DNA of 64,000 nt from Cristatella mucedo (GCA_009760855.2 WPIO01000090.1:812001-876000), one strand, 5' to 3'; shown: positions 21,411 through 33,833, numbered from the stretch's first letter. Numbers and translations: made by a program. The notes: generated by a model not told the origin, from the letters alone.

Positions 21411-24065
21411 CTAAAGTGCTGGTACATACTCCCTCCACAGAGAGCTTTTGATGTTAAGAGTGCGTGGCGTGTGGAGATCAAACTGAGCTAGACAGGCAGC
21501 GACTTTGTGCGCTTGCGAATAAAGTTCAGTTAAATCCTAAATTTATGTGTATCGCTTTCCAATTTAATCCGCAGACTCGCGACTCCCTTTAGTAATGACC
21601 AGTAGGTTTGCGGCAGAAACGCTCATTTCGTGGCGGCCTGCCTATTTCGTACAGGGGCCCTGCGAACGGCAGTAGGCGCTATGTTACTCGGCTGGGTAAC
21701 CTGTAGCTTACTCCTCCGAGCCTTAAGCGTTACGATAATAAACCAAAGTTCATGTCCTGTAGGCTTGCTGAGCTAAACCACAGTTGAAGTAAAAGCCTTT
21801 TAAACTTCACTTATGCAACTAATCGTCGCAATTATACATCTTGATTGGAAAAGCACTAATGGAGTTTTCGCCTTTATTAGTTAGGAAGGTTATTAAGGCT
21901 CTAAAGCATTAACCTTTTTAATTTTTAAATTGACCTATTTACAGTCGGAAGGGGCTAGGATGTATGCCCTCACCCTATAGGAGTACTGTAGGAGATTTGT
22001 CCTCAAACACCTTTCTTGATATATCTCAAATACTAATTGACCACAGGCATGTAAATTGGCACAAACAACAAGGTAAACACAGTTTATCTTTTGATGTAAC
22101 TATAGCGCCACTTTGATCAGCTGTTGACCTTTAAAAGTTAAAGTCAAACTTTTGGTTCATTACATCCCTGTATAATATAATAAAAATAATAATGCACTTC
22201 ATAAAGTGCCTTCAGATAACTCAATCCCTTTCGATGAACTTATAATCCAACAGATTCATTACTATGCATTGTAGAAATATTTCGAACGTCTCAACAGATT
22301 CAGGCAACTTTGTCTACCCTCGGCTGAATTTCCAAAGTAAACCATAAATTTTGTGGGGTTAAAAATATCAAATTAGTCGGAAAAGCATCGACCGTGCGAC
22401 ATTAAAGGACAGTAGTGCTATTATGCTCACTTGACAAAAACCAGCTTAGAGAATCCATGTGTTAAACAATTCGACTAAGGCATACATTCCAAATTTCAGG
22501 TCAATCCGGCCATAGATGGCCTTTTGGTTGCATTTCAAAGGCTCAAAGCCTAACTGTTCAAGAAGCAGTCAAAGTTGCCAGCTTATAGCTCCACTACCTG
22601 GTAGCGCATACCTTGATGTGAAAAATCCCACTACCGTCATAACTCGTTGCGAATACTGTCAGTATGTCTTTCTGTAGGAGCTCGGAGTTCAAGCTGTCAT
22701 TACGAATGATGAACATGAGGTTGACCGTCCCTCTGCCAGCATTCATACTTGCTGCCTCCAGATCCCAAACCAGAGGTTTAGGCAATTGCGAAGACAACCA
22801 ACGACCAGGAGACAATTGACGATCAATTATGTACCACCTATTAGCAGCCTAAGCTGCGGAATGAATGGAGAAATGCATTAACAAGGGCATTTCTTCTTCT
22901 TCAATACAGATAGTCTCCCGGCTCTGAACAAGGCAGTAGCTGCACGGTGACACACAGACACATATCAGCCCAGAGCAATTGCTAGCATCTGGGCGATTGG
23001 GACTAAGGACCAATATGCTTGCGTGATGGCTGGAATAATGTGCAAGCATCGTAAAACATACATTCCGAAGTTTTGGTTTATTGGATCACTATTGTTGGAG
23101 ATATGACACTAGCATGATAGCAAAGGTGGGCACAATAACTCATGTACTAGCAGCACTCGAACCACACAGGGGTCTGATCCACTTTGGCCAATACAAATCT
23201 CAAGCTATGAACGGCATTAATCAGAACCAAAAATTACCTCAATTTCCCTTTAATAGAATCGAATCAATATTCGTTTACTGATTCCAAGTGAACGAAGCGC
23301 TAGCTCCATCTTAGTCGCCAGGCTGACCAACCACTAACCACGTGGCCTTGTGGATCATAGCCACAACTGTAGTCAAATCAACCACCCCATAATTCAGTAT
23401 GTGCAGTTGTATTGGACTGCTTAAGTATGGCGGCCCCAGCAGCAGTAATTTATCAATAAATTATCCTTAACGATTTTCTAATTTCTGAACAACAGCCACT
23501 TTCAGTCTCTGAGCTGATGTAAACACCAATGTAAATATATTTCTGCCAATAAAATAAGGAATGTGCCTTGAAATGCCGTTTGCAGCTGGTTGCTACGGGT
23601 TGCTATCGGTGGGGCAGGAAGGCAGATGCCAGACTAGACACCGGCAAATACGGTTTCTTCTTCTCTGATCTTTTTAATTACCCGTGGGGCATTCGATATC
23701 GAGGTGACCTCTATTTTTTAAATATACCATATTTTTGGTAGTGTGAACCTATGTTCTGCGGGTCGGCTAATGGCTGAGTACCTTGTATTTACAAAAATTC
23801 ACCACGAACGCTCGGTTTGCGAGGTCTGGTTTAAAAAAATCTGTTGAACTCGATGTACAGCTTCGGGTGAGAGTAGCTCTAACAAAACAGTTTTGTTTAC
23901 CATGTTCAGGTCATCTGCCAACCACCACATTTTAGAATTGCGTTTATAACTGGTTTGTCTTTTAACAGGCAAATTTCCGTAAAACTAAAAAATATTGGCC
24001 GTTGGCTTAAATTCTTCCTGAAATAATAAGCACGTCAGATCGTGCACTATGGTAACATTTCGACA
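21411..24065. other. Spacer, no gene recognised
   Basis: This 2.6-kb stretch has no convincing ORF. Minus-strand frames of 73 codons (22594-22815) and 66 codons (22849-23049) lack any motif I recognise. A short minus-strand LINE-A tail lies inside (22165-22250). Confidence 0.5.
22165..22250 (-). mobile_element. LINE-A 3' tail remnant
   Basis: 'ATAATGCACTTCATAAAGTGCCTTCAGATAACTCAATC'-type text is the reverse complement of the LINE-A 3' end. No body remains, so it is either a very short insertion or a SINE-S2 tail. Confidence 0.65.

Positions 24066-24069
<4 letters not shown>

Positions 24070-24097
<28 letters not shown>
24070..24097. repeat. (TA)n microsatellite
   Basis: A pure TA run of about 28 bp. 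Confidence 0.9.
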
Positions 24098-24189
24098 GAC
24101 ACAGACCATGTATATTGCGTAATTTACTCACGTACCACCTTAATATAAGCTAATCTCTAATAATAAGCACATGGTCAGCATGCAATAAG

Positions 24190-24335
24190 TAATGCGCAAA
24201 CAAGTGAGATTCCAAAATTGGAAAGGCTAAGGCTCAAAATCGGCTCTGCCAGCATATCTCCTGTTGAATCTGCACAAAATGTAGGTGTCATGCTTCAAAG
24301 TGAATTTTTATTAGACGCCCTGATCAGGTCCACAA
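24190..24335 (+). mobile_element. LINE-A internal fragment
   Basis: It carries text from the region after RT motif D ('AAAATCGGCTCTGCCAGCATATC' and 'AGGTGTCATGCTTCAAAGTGA'-type), equal to the 'LTFKIGSASIS' to 'LGVIFQSDL' part of the LINE-A protein. It lacks both ends. Confidence 0.7.
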
Positions 24336-24349
24336 TCTTGGGTAATGAA

Positions 24350-26200
24350 TTACTGTGATAGAAACGTTGAATTGAAATTATTTTTTAGCAAGTGATGTAA
24401 ATAAATATTACCGACAAAGTCAAGATATAAGCTGCAGGAAGTCATGCAGGTATCGTTCGTCCACAAGGCTCGGTGCAGGCTTTTACTGACCTAGGTGGCT
24501 GAGTAATGCTACTTGATATGATAAATGGCAGGGATACTGACTTAGTTCTCTGATAGTGTTAGGCGTCTAAATTAAATATCCAGTCAGATGGTTCACCACC
24601 CAAAGTAGGAAGTTGATCGAAATAAAAATGAAAATGTAGATTGGAACAGCGAGAACCTCAGTCAGATAGATCCAAACTGATACTCATTGTTTCCATTCCT
24701 CAAATGTAAGAGCTGTGAGTCGAGAACCAGGTAACCTATCGCCAAGATTTTGTAAAAGCCGAAAGTATGTAATAGGCTAGCAGCTGGGTTTCCCATTATA
24801 GCTAAATAGTGGTGTGCTAGTTAGAGCCATGGCAAATAAAGCCATTGGTATAGGTCATGGGCTCTCTAAAGCAAGTTTAACGTTCCACTTTACTTAAATA
24901 CTCGGGGAAAAAGTGAAGAATTGTGACATTAACTCGTGGCTCCCTTCGTCACTGCTTGTCTTGGTTCATTCCATCGACATACATGCATCAGCAAGGGATT
25001 CCTGTGGCAATAAATTCGCCGAACACAAGCCCACGGCATCACTGGTATTAGTCGGGTGTCAGCTGTCATTGTAGAAAAAAGATCGTGCATCTTGTGGCTT
25101 ACTTCATTCTAGACACAAAAGCAGCTGCACCAGGCGCGAAGCAAGGCCACTTCGTGTGCCACTCAGCTGAGTAGCCACTAGGCTTCTGCCTGTCCAGCAT
25201 TACTCAGCGAAGCAGATATCCCTGCGGGGGAACGATAGAGAAATGCTGGTGGCAGGCATGATTTCAGTGGTAGCATCGGATTCACTCGCCAACTTTTCTC
25301 GGGATACACAGAGAAGCGGTCCTTTGGCATCAAACTTGGCAATAATTCAATAATGAATATCAAAGCCTGCTTCTAGTGTCATGTGCAACCTTTTCGTTGG
25401 GACAAAAATTAAGCATCTCTTGCAGTCCGTGTTTCGCCTGTCGCTGAATTCCAGTTAGTTAGTGAGCCGCATGTAATGCAAATACGGCTTAGCAAGATTT
25501 TTTGTTACAAATTACTCGTAGCGAGCATTCAGAGCTCTAAAAATTCCGATCAAGCTGTGGCGGCCACGATCTTAGCTGAACAGCTCTTGTACGTACCCTT
25601 AATGGAATAAAACCAAAGATGTATGCCCATTTTTTTGCAACTGTGCTGTCTATTTTGCTCGTTTCCCCATATCACTGTCGTTCCCTAGAAAATGCATTAC
25701 TTTGATAGTATTTTAGAGTTGAAATTATTAGTTTAGTAAGTGATTTAGTTAAATATTACCGACAAAGACACGATATAAGTTACAGGAAATAATGCAGCTC
25801 TCGTTCTTCCACAAGGCTTGGTGCAGGCTTTTATTGACGAAGGTGGCTGGGTAACCCTGCTCCATATGATTAATGGCCTGGATAATGATATAGTTCTCTC
25901 GCAGTGACTGTAAAATATATTGAAATATAAGTCAGATGGATCGGCAACAAAAGTAGGTAGTTGATCCGACAGCACTTGTTGTTATTCTGTATGTAAGTAT
26001 TTAGCGTGGTTATCTCCACCCTTAACTTCTGCAAGCTTCATATTACACGGCTAACGAAGCTCTGATGCTACGGCAAGTGACCAAACGTGTACTTCGTTCA
26101 TATTTCCCTCTCAATGAAGGTGTGACTGGTGTTAAGTGGTCTCTCTAAAGTTCGATGAAATGACCACCTACCATCAGCAGCTGCTAAAACCACTGCAACA
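24350..26200 (+). repeat. Old tandem duplication, left copy
   Basis: A block of about 300 bp (24360-24650, landmark 'ATATTACCGACAAAG') is followed by a 1.5-kb unit (24690-26200) that ends with another copy of the same block (25725-26000). The 1.5-kb unit recurs at 27850-29250. It contains no ORF conserved between copies. Confidence 0.65.
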
Positions 26201-26854
26201 GCGACTGGTTAAATTGCGTTGTTTATTTATAGCAAACGCCTCAGCATTATATATAAGCAATGTATGACCTATCTTGACGACGCATATAAAAAAATGGGAA
26301 GCTTGCACCACACCTGATCCATACTTCAAGCAAGTGGCAAAATGTTGCTTTGTGCACTTGATAGTAAAGTGGTTAATGCAGCTGCTGCTAGCAACTACCA
26401 GGGAGCAATTTTAAATGCATGATATAAATATATATTGAGATTATCCTTATTTTGATTGATGTCTTTTAGAATCTGTATGTGTGCTTGAAAAGAGCACTGG
26501 CTCGCGGCTTGTGGTAGGCGAGATTGTAACATGCTTGATTTCGGCAGAAGCACCGTGCAGTGAATCCAAACTCCCGACAGCATGAAAGAAAAATTACCAC
26601 GTTAATGCCGTTAGAGGAAATCGGGCTTCTCTACATGGTAATGTTTTTATGTCTGGAAAATTAGAGGCTTCAGTCGAGAATGAGCTGTACGCTTCGGGAA
26701 TATGCAGACTGAACACTTTGACTGAAAGGGATTGGATCTAGGTTTGAGACACAGCCAAATGACTCGAGCTTTCGCTTACTAATACAAGGCAATACATTAT
26801 TAGTTATAAGCCATTTTTAGTTCATTCAATTGTGCACAGTTTTCTCCGTGAAAG
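26201..26854. other. Spacer, nothing recognised
   Basis: This stretch lies between the two old tandem units. No ORF, repeat or RNA feature was recognised. Confidence 0.4.
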
Positions 26855-27193
26855 TTGCAGTCTCGTCGAGCCTGTCGGATTTTTCGCGTTGTTGCAATCA
26901 TTACTGAAATGTCAGATGGGGGATTGAGCAGCATAAGTCAAGCAGATTTAGTCCCACTAACAGCTTCGAGGTCAAGGGTCCTAAGGGTTTTACTAGGTAC
27001 AGATAACTTTAGAGGAGAATTGCACACTTTTTATGAGATTTGCATGCGTTCATATGGGCCGGATTCAATAGATTTCGGTATTTACATGTCGACGTGGCAG
27101 AATAAAGTTATTTCAGCGTGTGACAGTCGGTCTTATAATTGCCATGCACCTAAGTGTCGGGAGATAGCGAGTCACTACATGCAGGAGCTGTGA
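26855..27193 (+). CDS. Unrecognised 112-codon ORF
   Basis: This is the longest ORF in the window not explained by a transposon or microsatellite. An internal Met (27 codons in at 'MSDGGLSSISQ', 26909) is an alternative start. The C-terminal third contains three Cys and a His in 'ACDSRSYNCHAPKCREIASHY', and there is no signal peptide or membrane segment. It sits alone between the two old tandem units. 'TTTTCTCCGTGAAAGTTGCAG' just before it could be a splice acceptor, so it might be one exon. I do not recognise the family, and a chance ORF is quite possible. Confidence 0.3.
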   Translation: MQSRRACRIFRVVAIITEMSDGGLSSISQADLVPLTASRSRVLRVLLGTDNFRGELHTFYEICMRSYGPDSIDFGIYMSTWQNKVISACDSRSYNCHAPKCREIASHYMQEL

Positions 27194-27596
27194 TAGTTAT
27201 GAAATAAGTAAGTTATGGAAATTTATACTTCAATCATACATAGCAAATAAACATCAACTTCATCCGAACAGAATTGAAATGAATTCCGGGTTACATTAGA
27301 CAAGGGTGCAGTAGGTACCTGGGAGACGATAGACTACTGCCCTCATCCGTAGGTCATTGTCTGGTGAACGAAATACAAGTGATTTGAAATACTTCTTCCA
27401 GTGGACTGCAGACGGCTTTTCATTCGATTAACATCGTGAAATTATCATGATTCCACCTTCAGTTGTGACTGGTAATGTTATCACTTTGGTTTCCCGATGT
27501 TGGCATGGTGTTAGTTAAGGCAAGCAATTGAAGTCCGTTTTCTAAACAACGGTCGCTTTGAATGGCCATCGTCTAAATCAGACAGTGTTTTGTAAA
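27194..27596. other. Spacer, nothing recognised
   Basis: No ORF or repeat recognised apart from the SINE beginning at about 27597. Confidence 0.4.
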
Positions 27597-27805
27597 TAAT
27601 TTGTAATTCATTTATATAGCGCCCTAAGATAAATTAATCTCTATTCACGTGTTTCACATATGCCTCCGTGCTCGAGCCCGCGACCTAAGCCAGATCTCCG
27701 TCGGGGCGAGCATTTTAACCACTGGACCGAATCAAAGTAAGACGGATATTCATTATTTACGTCTTACTTTGATTCGGTCCAGTGGTTAAAATGCATTCAT
27801 TATTT
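27597..27805 (-). mobile_element. SINE-S2 with inverted 5' end
   Basis: On the minus strand, a tRNA-like head ('GGTCCAGTGGTTAAAATG' then a B-box-like 'GGGCTCGAGCACGG' region) is followed by a LINE-A-type tail ('GATTAATTTATCTTAGGGCGCTATATAAATG'-type). The first 34 bp of the element are repeated in inverted orientation at 27760-27793 beyond a 15-bp loop. 'ATTCATTATTT' occurs directly at both sides of that extra piece (27748-27758 and 27795-27805). Confidence 0.75.
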
Positions 27806-27849
27806 CCATTTCTGAAATTGCAAGGCCAAGATCCAAGAATTAGGTAATT

Positions 27850-29650
27850 TACAGATTGTATTATGTAAATGGCGAAGGTATGTAAAACGTTGGAAGTTGT
27901 GTTTCCCACGAGAGCTACATAATTGTCTGCTTGTTAAAGCCAGTGCCAACAAAGTCGCTGTTATAGGTCGTGGGCTTCCTTAAGCAATTTCAAGATTCAA
28001 CATTCAAATACCGTTTCAGATTCAAGCAAAGGAAAATAAGGAAGACCTGCAACGTTAAGCTATGGGTGCTCTTCGTCACTGCCTGTTTTGTTTCGTTTCA
28101 TCGACCTACAAGGACGAGTAAGGGATTTCTGTCGAAAGTGCTTCGCCAGTCGTAAAGCTCCAGCTTCACAAGTATTCTTCGGGCGTCAGCTTACAGTGCT
28201 TGCGGTTACTTCACTCCTGACACGAAAGCCGCTGCACCAAGAACGTAGCAATGTCATTTCGTGAGCCAGTCAGCAGAGGAGCCAGGCGGCTTCAGCCTGG
28301 CCAGTATCTCCCGCCTGCCCAACTATGCAAACTCAGCAACGATGGACCAATGCGGGCGCCACGTGTACTGGCAGTGGTAGCGTTGGATTCACTAGACGGC
28401 TGCTCCCTGAGTACGCACAGAGGGGCCTCTTTGCAACAAATTTCGCAACGACTCAGCATCGACTAAAAAACCCTTCTGGTTAGACTAAGTGCTTCCGTAG
28501 AGTCGCGGCAGACATTGACTACCACTTGGCAAACCGTAATTTGGCGAGCTGCTGCATCCCGGTTTGCTAAGCGCCAAAAAAAATGCAAATAATGCTCTTT
28601 AGAATTCTTCATCAAATACCTCTTATTGGGCATTCAGAGATTGTCGAGCAACGATAAAGATGCGGTGGACACGAGCTTCTCTAAACAGCTCTCATGCTTG
28701 CCGTAAAGAGAATGAAACCAAAGAGACGTGGCACGTGTTATTTAGCTCAGCTATCCAGGCTGCTTGTTTCATCACTTTGCTCTATTTCCTCGGGAAATGC
28801 TTTACATTAATAGTACATTTGCGTCTTAAATAATTTTGTGAAGTGTCGGAAAGGATACGACTGGCAAAGAAGTAATATTTTTTAAACAATGTAATGCAGC
28901 CCCGGCTGGTCCCTTGAGCTATGTGCATTAATTTATCGACCTAGTATATTGGGTAAAGAACCTTGAATATTGCCGTCACCTGGATACTGACTCTTTTACT
29001 GCTGATGATAGTCCACTTAATTAAATGCAAAGTAAAAGTCGCTGGCACCAAAGTTAGTTAGTTAGACCACCCCACTTAACATTACGCTTTATGTAGCTAT
29101 GTAGCATGGTTTTCCTCACCCTTTATGTGAGCTAGCTTTGTATTACGTTGCTGACGCAGTAGATGTTCGGGTGGCGATGGTAGCGGCTCTCTAACTTACT
29201 CGTCGGTACAAAACAAAATAAGCTTTGTGCATTGTAGCACCCAAAAGAACCACGGTACTCGCGTTGCCAGAGTGCTCACTTCCACTGCCAGCAGCATAAT
29301 ATTACTAGTAATTTATGTCCCACTTTTAATTTTCGACCGTGTTCAACTGGACATGAGTGGTGAAAAGACACAATAGTATAATCAGGAAGTAATGCGGCCC
29401 TTGTTTGGCCCCATGACGCAGTGCAGGCGTTAAACGACTCAAGCAACTGGCTAACGCTACTTTGGAATTTTGAGGGGCGTGGATCATGACTTTTTTCTGT
29501 TCATGAGAGGGAAAGTAGTTATATTCTACGTCAGATGAGCGGGCACCAAAGCAATTTAGTTAAACAAAGCTACTTAATATTAGGCTATTGATAAGAGTAA
29601 ACCTAGTTTTCCTCAGCCTCCACTTTACCCGGTAGATAGATTTAGACTCT
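27850..29650 (+). repeat. Old tandem duplication, right copy plus extra block
   Basis: 27850-29250 matches 24690-26200 ('GGTCGTGGGCTTCC', 'CTTCGTCACTGCCTG', 'GACACGAAAGCCGCTGCACC', 'GAATGAAACCAAAGA'). A fourth copy of the 300-bp block follows at 29330-29650. Frames differ between copies: the 61-codon ORF 27970-28155 and the 71-codon ORF 28251-28466 have no partner on the left, so neither is supported as a gene. Confidence 0.65.
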
Positions 29651-30445
29651 ATTGCTCCTATCTTTGATAAATGTGATCTCTTTAGAAATAGTAGTCATTT
29701 AACTCAAGATTGAGCGGGAGCTTTTGCTAATGCATTGGCCTTTTTCGAGCAAAGCAAACTGCTACCGGCTAAAACCTCTAAAGATGCATGTTACCCTGGC
29801 TGATACTGTCACAGCTTTTGACGATAAAGAATGTGACTCGAGGATGAAAACGATAGTCCTGAAACAGGCACGCGAATAACTGAGCTTGGGTATCTTTGAA
29901 AAGTTATTGGCCTAGTTTTGAATTATTACACCCGCTAAAGAAGACACTATTGGAAACACTATTTGGGTAAATGCTGACGGTCAACGTCAGCCCAATTTTA
30001 ACGTGCGAGATATTGTTAAAACTTCCGGAAATTACGCTTTCAGATACGAATCGTGTATTGGCCTAGAAGGAATCAGCACACATTGGCTTACATTTTATGG
30101 TCAGGCGGTGACGTATAGGCATTGGGAAGAGTTGGAGATTGCGCTTAGACCAAGGTTGGCCTCTGTCTAAACTAAGTCACTATGCAATGAACTTGTGCTA
30201 GCTGCGAAACACCGTGGTCCACTTTTTTTTCCTGCTGTGAACGAAAACTTCCGACAATTGTGAATGAATCGATGAAGCGACGAAAGAATAGATTGCCCTA
30301 GTTTGAAGTCTGTCCCCACTACAGGTATTTTTCGCCGGTCAACAAAGAATTTGCACAATCACGATGGCTGTGTTTGCCTGCTTGCCAGGGTTCGTACATT
30401 TAAGCAGATTTGATAGATTGGTGAAACTAATTTTCCTCACGATCG
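29651..30445. other. Spacer, nothing recognised
   Basis: No ORF above chance length and no repeat recognised. Confidence 0.4.
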
Positions 30446-30462
30446 CGTGCGTGTGTGTTTGT

Positions 30463-30502
<40 letters not shown>
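30446..30502. repeat. (GT)n microsatellite
   Basis: About 57 bp of GT with a few T interruptions. ORFs on both strands across it are repeat translation. Confidence 0.95.
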
Positions 30503-30505
<3 letters not shown>

Positions 30506-30604
30506 TGAGTGGGTGGATGTCGAAATTAATCGATAATTCGCAGCTCAAATGCATTTCCATGAGATGGTCACATTTGAATCTTACCATCCAGAGATGTTCA
30601 TTCT

Positions 30605-30948
30605 AAACTCAGACCCGACTTGCGTCTAAACATCCCCTGATTTGACTACATTTTAAAAGAACATAAAAACACACTTAATTAGGACTGCTTTTAGTGGCCA
30701 GCTGTGATTCTTCCTTCATGTTCTTATTCGTGCTGACACTGTGCATACTGCAACTAATCACACTTGCATGCTGACCCTGTGTAATTAACCCGTAACCGTG
30801 CTATGTATGTCATTTATCAAGCATGATAATATTCACCCTTCAATAGTGTTTCCCTTTGCAGTAAATTTCAATCGCCAGGAAAGAGATTGAGTTCTCTGAG
30901 GGTGCTTTATCAAGTGCGTTATAATCATTAATATTGTTATTATTTAAA
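30605..30948 (+). mobile_element. LINE-A 3' end
   Basis: The copy starts within the final codons ('CATCCCCTGATTTGACTACA', the 'TSPDLTTFKRN' tail) and includes the whole 3' UTR to 'GAGTTCTCTGAGGGTGCTTTATC' and a T/A-rich end. It is strongly 5'-truncated. Confidence 0.78.
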
Positions 30949-32209
30949 AACAGTCTCGAGCCAGGTGAATACTGGCAAGGTTGCTTGCTTGCCTATAGTT
31001 GTAGGTAAAGAAAACCTCATGCTACTAAAGCACTTTGCATGATTAACTTTGGTTAATGTTCGACAAGTAGTACTAAGTGGTGGCCTATTGCAAAACTTGA
31101 AAGCCAACTCGAGAGTTACGGCACAGAAAAGATTGATCCTGCGAGCATAAAATAACATAAGGTCCGAGACGCATATTTTGTTAGCTTGCTAGAGGACATT
31201 CTGTGTGCATAGGTGGTGAGCAACGATTTTCAGCTAGTTCATCTCGTATTAGTATACCAGTTAGCATATTTATCGGATGTGATTGAAAGAGCTTATAAAC
31301 AGTGTCATACTAAGTGCATGAATCTCACATATTGTCTGTAATTAGTTGTTTTGCTGACTGGGTCAAGCACGTTTGAACTTCAAACAGCGTGCTAAGTTAA
31401 ATTGTGACCTAGTTTGATTTTTCTTTTATCTTTGCAATAGCATTACTTATGAAAGCTTATATTCATGGTATTATATTCCAGCGAAAGCGTGACCAAATTT
31501 TGGCGATGCACATGCAACCGCCGGAGCCAATAAAATTCTCAATAATCAAGATTCGCAGCTTGCGAAATAACCGGGCAAGCACAAATTAATTTTGACCTCA
31601 TTCTGAATGACGTAGTGATTAAGGCACAATATAGTCATAGGATAACTTAATAATATGTCTCAAATTAGGCCTTCGTTCAAAGAGGCTACACGTTGCAACC
31701 ACCTTAGACAATTTATAGACTGATTGACGAGAGTCAAAATGTCAAGAATTAATTTTAAAACCTAAGCCAACTGGATAAAAATATTTCAATTCATGAGAAA
31801 TTGTATTTCCTATAAATTCAGGCTACAATGGACACTAAAAATTGCTTGTATTCTAATAATACATTTTGTCGATCAGCTGATGGATTCATAAGAGCTCACT
31901 GATTAAACAAGTAGGTCGACAGCAGGCGTTAGAAGTTTGACCGATTGGAGTGAGAATGTTAAGATCGCCCTCTCAGATTTACTTTATAACAGCTTTATAG
32001 CTATTTCTGCGGCCAGGCTTTTTACAGGCGTTGAGTACTGATATTTTAGCGCCGAGCAAATTGGTTTCATTGACGCTTTTTTTAATGACTGTTCATAATG
32101 TGGTTAAGCTTTAGCTTGATACGATTGGGTGACCGTCCTGAAACTTCCAATACGAAAATATTTCCATGAAACAGAATCAGCCAGGAATCACTTAGAGTGA
32201 CAATAAAAC
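30949..32209. other. Spacer, nothing recognised
   Basis: This 1.26-kb AT-rich stretch has no supported ORF, repeat or duplication partner. Confidence 0.4.
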
Positions 32210-32350
32210 AAAATATATAATTTTTTGCATAGTGCCCTCAGAGAACGTAATCTCTATTCAGGCACTTCACATATGCCTGGGGGCTCCAGCCCGTGACCTC
32301 AGCGAAGCCTTGATCGGGGAAAGCACCTTAACCACTGGACCAAACCTGGT
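32210..32350 (-). mobile_element. SINE-S2
   Basis: The minus strand begins 'GGTCCAGTGGTTAAGGTGC' (A-box-like, right end near 32340), continues through a decayed B box ('TCACGGGCTGGAGCC') and ends in a LINE-A-type tail ('GAGATTACGTTCTCTGAGGGCAC'). The body matches 27597-27744. Confidence 0.72.
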
Positions 32351-33833
32351 CAGAGTGACAAGGAAAGCATATAATTCTTTTTGGAGGAAATATCTAATAT
32401 CAATTATTATAAAAAATATTGCGGGGCTACACTAAGAACCGTCTCGTGTATACTAGCAGTCCATGACAATGAGCTAGTAGCTGACCTGAAGCAGATTGGC
32501 GAACGGGCGGCAGGTTCAATCGGCATGACTAGAAGTTTCAACATGAAGAGACTTGTTCAAGCCCTATCGCTGAAAAAAATGTTGCTTTGGTGTTTAAGGC
32601 TGCATCGGATTCCATAGTCGAAGCTCTTCTTAATTCGTATTTTGGGCAATTTTAGGGCAGTCGTCAAACGCTTCTGGAGGGTAGTTAGCTAAAATTGTGT
32701 TTAATCAGAGCGTTATTCAAGGAACAAATTCGGTGTGGTTTAAAGTCATTCATGCCAAATAAAGATATTCGAATTAAGACAACTTTATTTCATTAGTATT
32801 ATTATTTATTGGTCAAATTAGGCGAGTGTGAAATCTGTTTGATTCATTTCAGAACCTCAGTTATTCCTCTCTTAACTTGAAATGATAAATTGATTACTTG
32901 ATGTATTGAACGCCAAGGGCATTTATAGAAAACATCTAGTCATTCCTATCCTCCAATATACATATATATAAGTATTCGTTTTGACTTGTCTGTAGATGCA
33001 TCGCCGGGGGTAGTAAGCCGAGAAATCGTGCTGGTAGCTCCCACAGTAATTCTGCGTGGGATGCTGGCTTGCAGTCTTTACTAAAATACAGTTTAGAAAC
33101 GCATACAATCATGTAGGTTATTTTATTACGTTAACCGATATTTGGCCCTGGAACTACATTCCGTAAACATTATGCTTATGGGGTTTGGAAATATTTAATC
33201 ACCAGAACCAAGACCACTCCATTAACAGATTTAGTTTTTAATCATGACGGCATCAATTGCAGTAATAAATTAGCTTAAACCACAGCAAATATTCCATAAT
33301 CAGCTCCGAATTATTCTTAGTCTTCAGGTACGTATTTCAAGTAAATTATCAGTCTTGAAAAAATCAGGTTGGCCAGGGGTTTTGTCACTAGCTTTTTAAG
33401 TAGATAATCGTTCGACAAACGCTTAAGCAGCCTTGATCTGATTAAGAGGTCGTAGCAAAGTATCGAACGGTCTCCCTTCAAAAAAGGGTCAATGAATCCA
33501 ATGTGCCTGTCGCTAATATCAGCACACAATGCTTGTAAAAAGCCTGGCATCCGAAATAGTTATAAAGCTGTAAGCAACTCTGAGAGTCTGCCCTTAAAAA
33601 TCCCACTCCATTCGGTCTAACTTGTCGCACCTGCTGTCGACCTACTTGCCTAATTATTGAACTCTGCTAAATCTATTAGCTGATCGAAAAAATCAAAAAC
33701 TGTATACTGGGACTAACTGATAACGATTTGTGTCTAAACTACTTCAAGATTTTTATTAAATTTCCACCCATACAGCATTAAGTGCCGATGTAAAATTGCG
33801 CTTTCAAAATTTAATCCTGTGCTTGAGTGAAAG
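32351..33833. other. Spacer, nothing recognised
   Basis: The ORFs here are 60-78 codons with no motif or conserved partner. I see nothing else. Confidence 0.4.

Noticed and set aside
30339-30606. ORFs of 80-82 codons on both strands
   Set aside because: They cross the (GT)n tract and have no motif.
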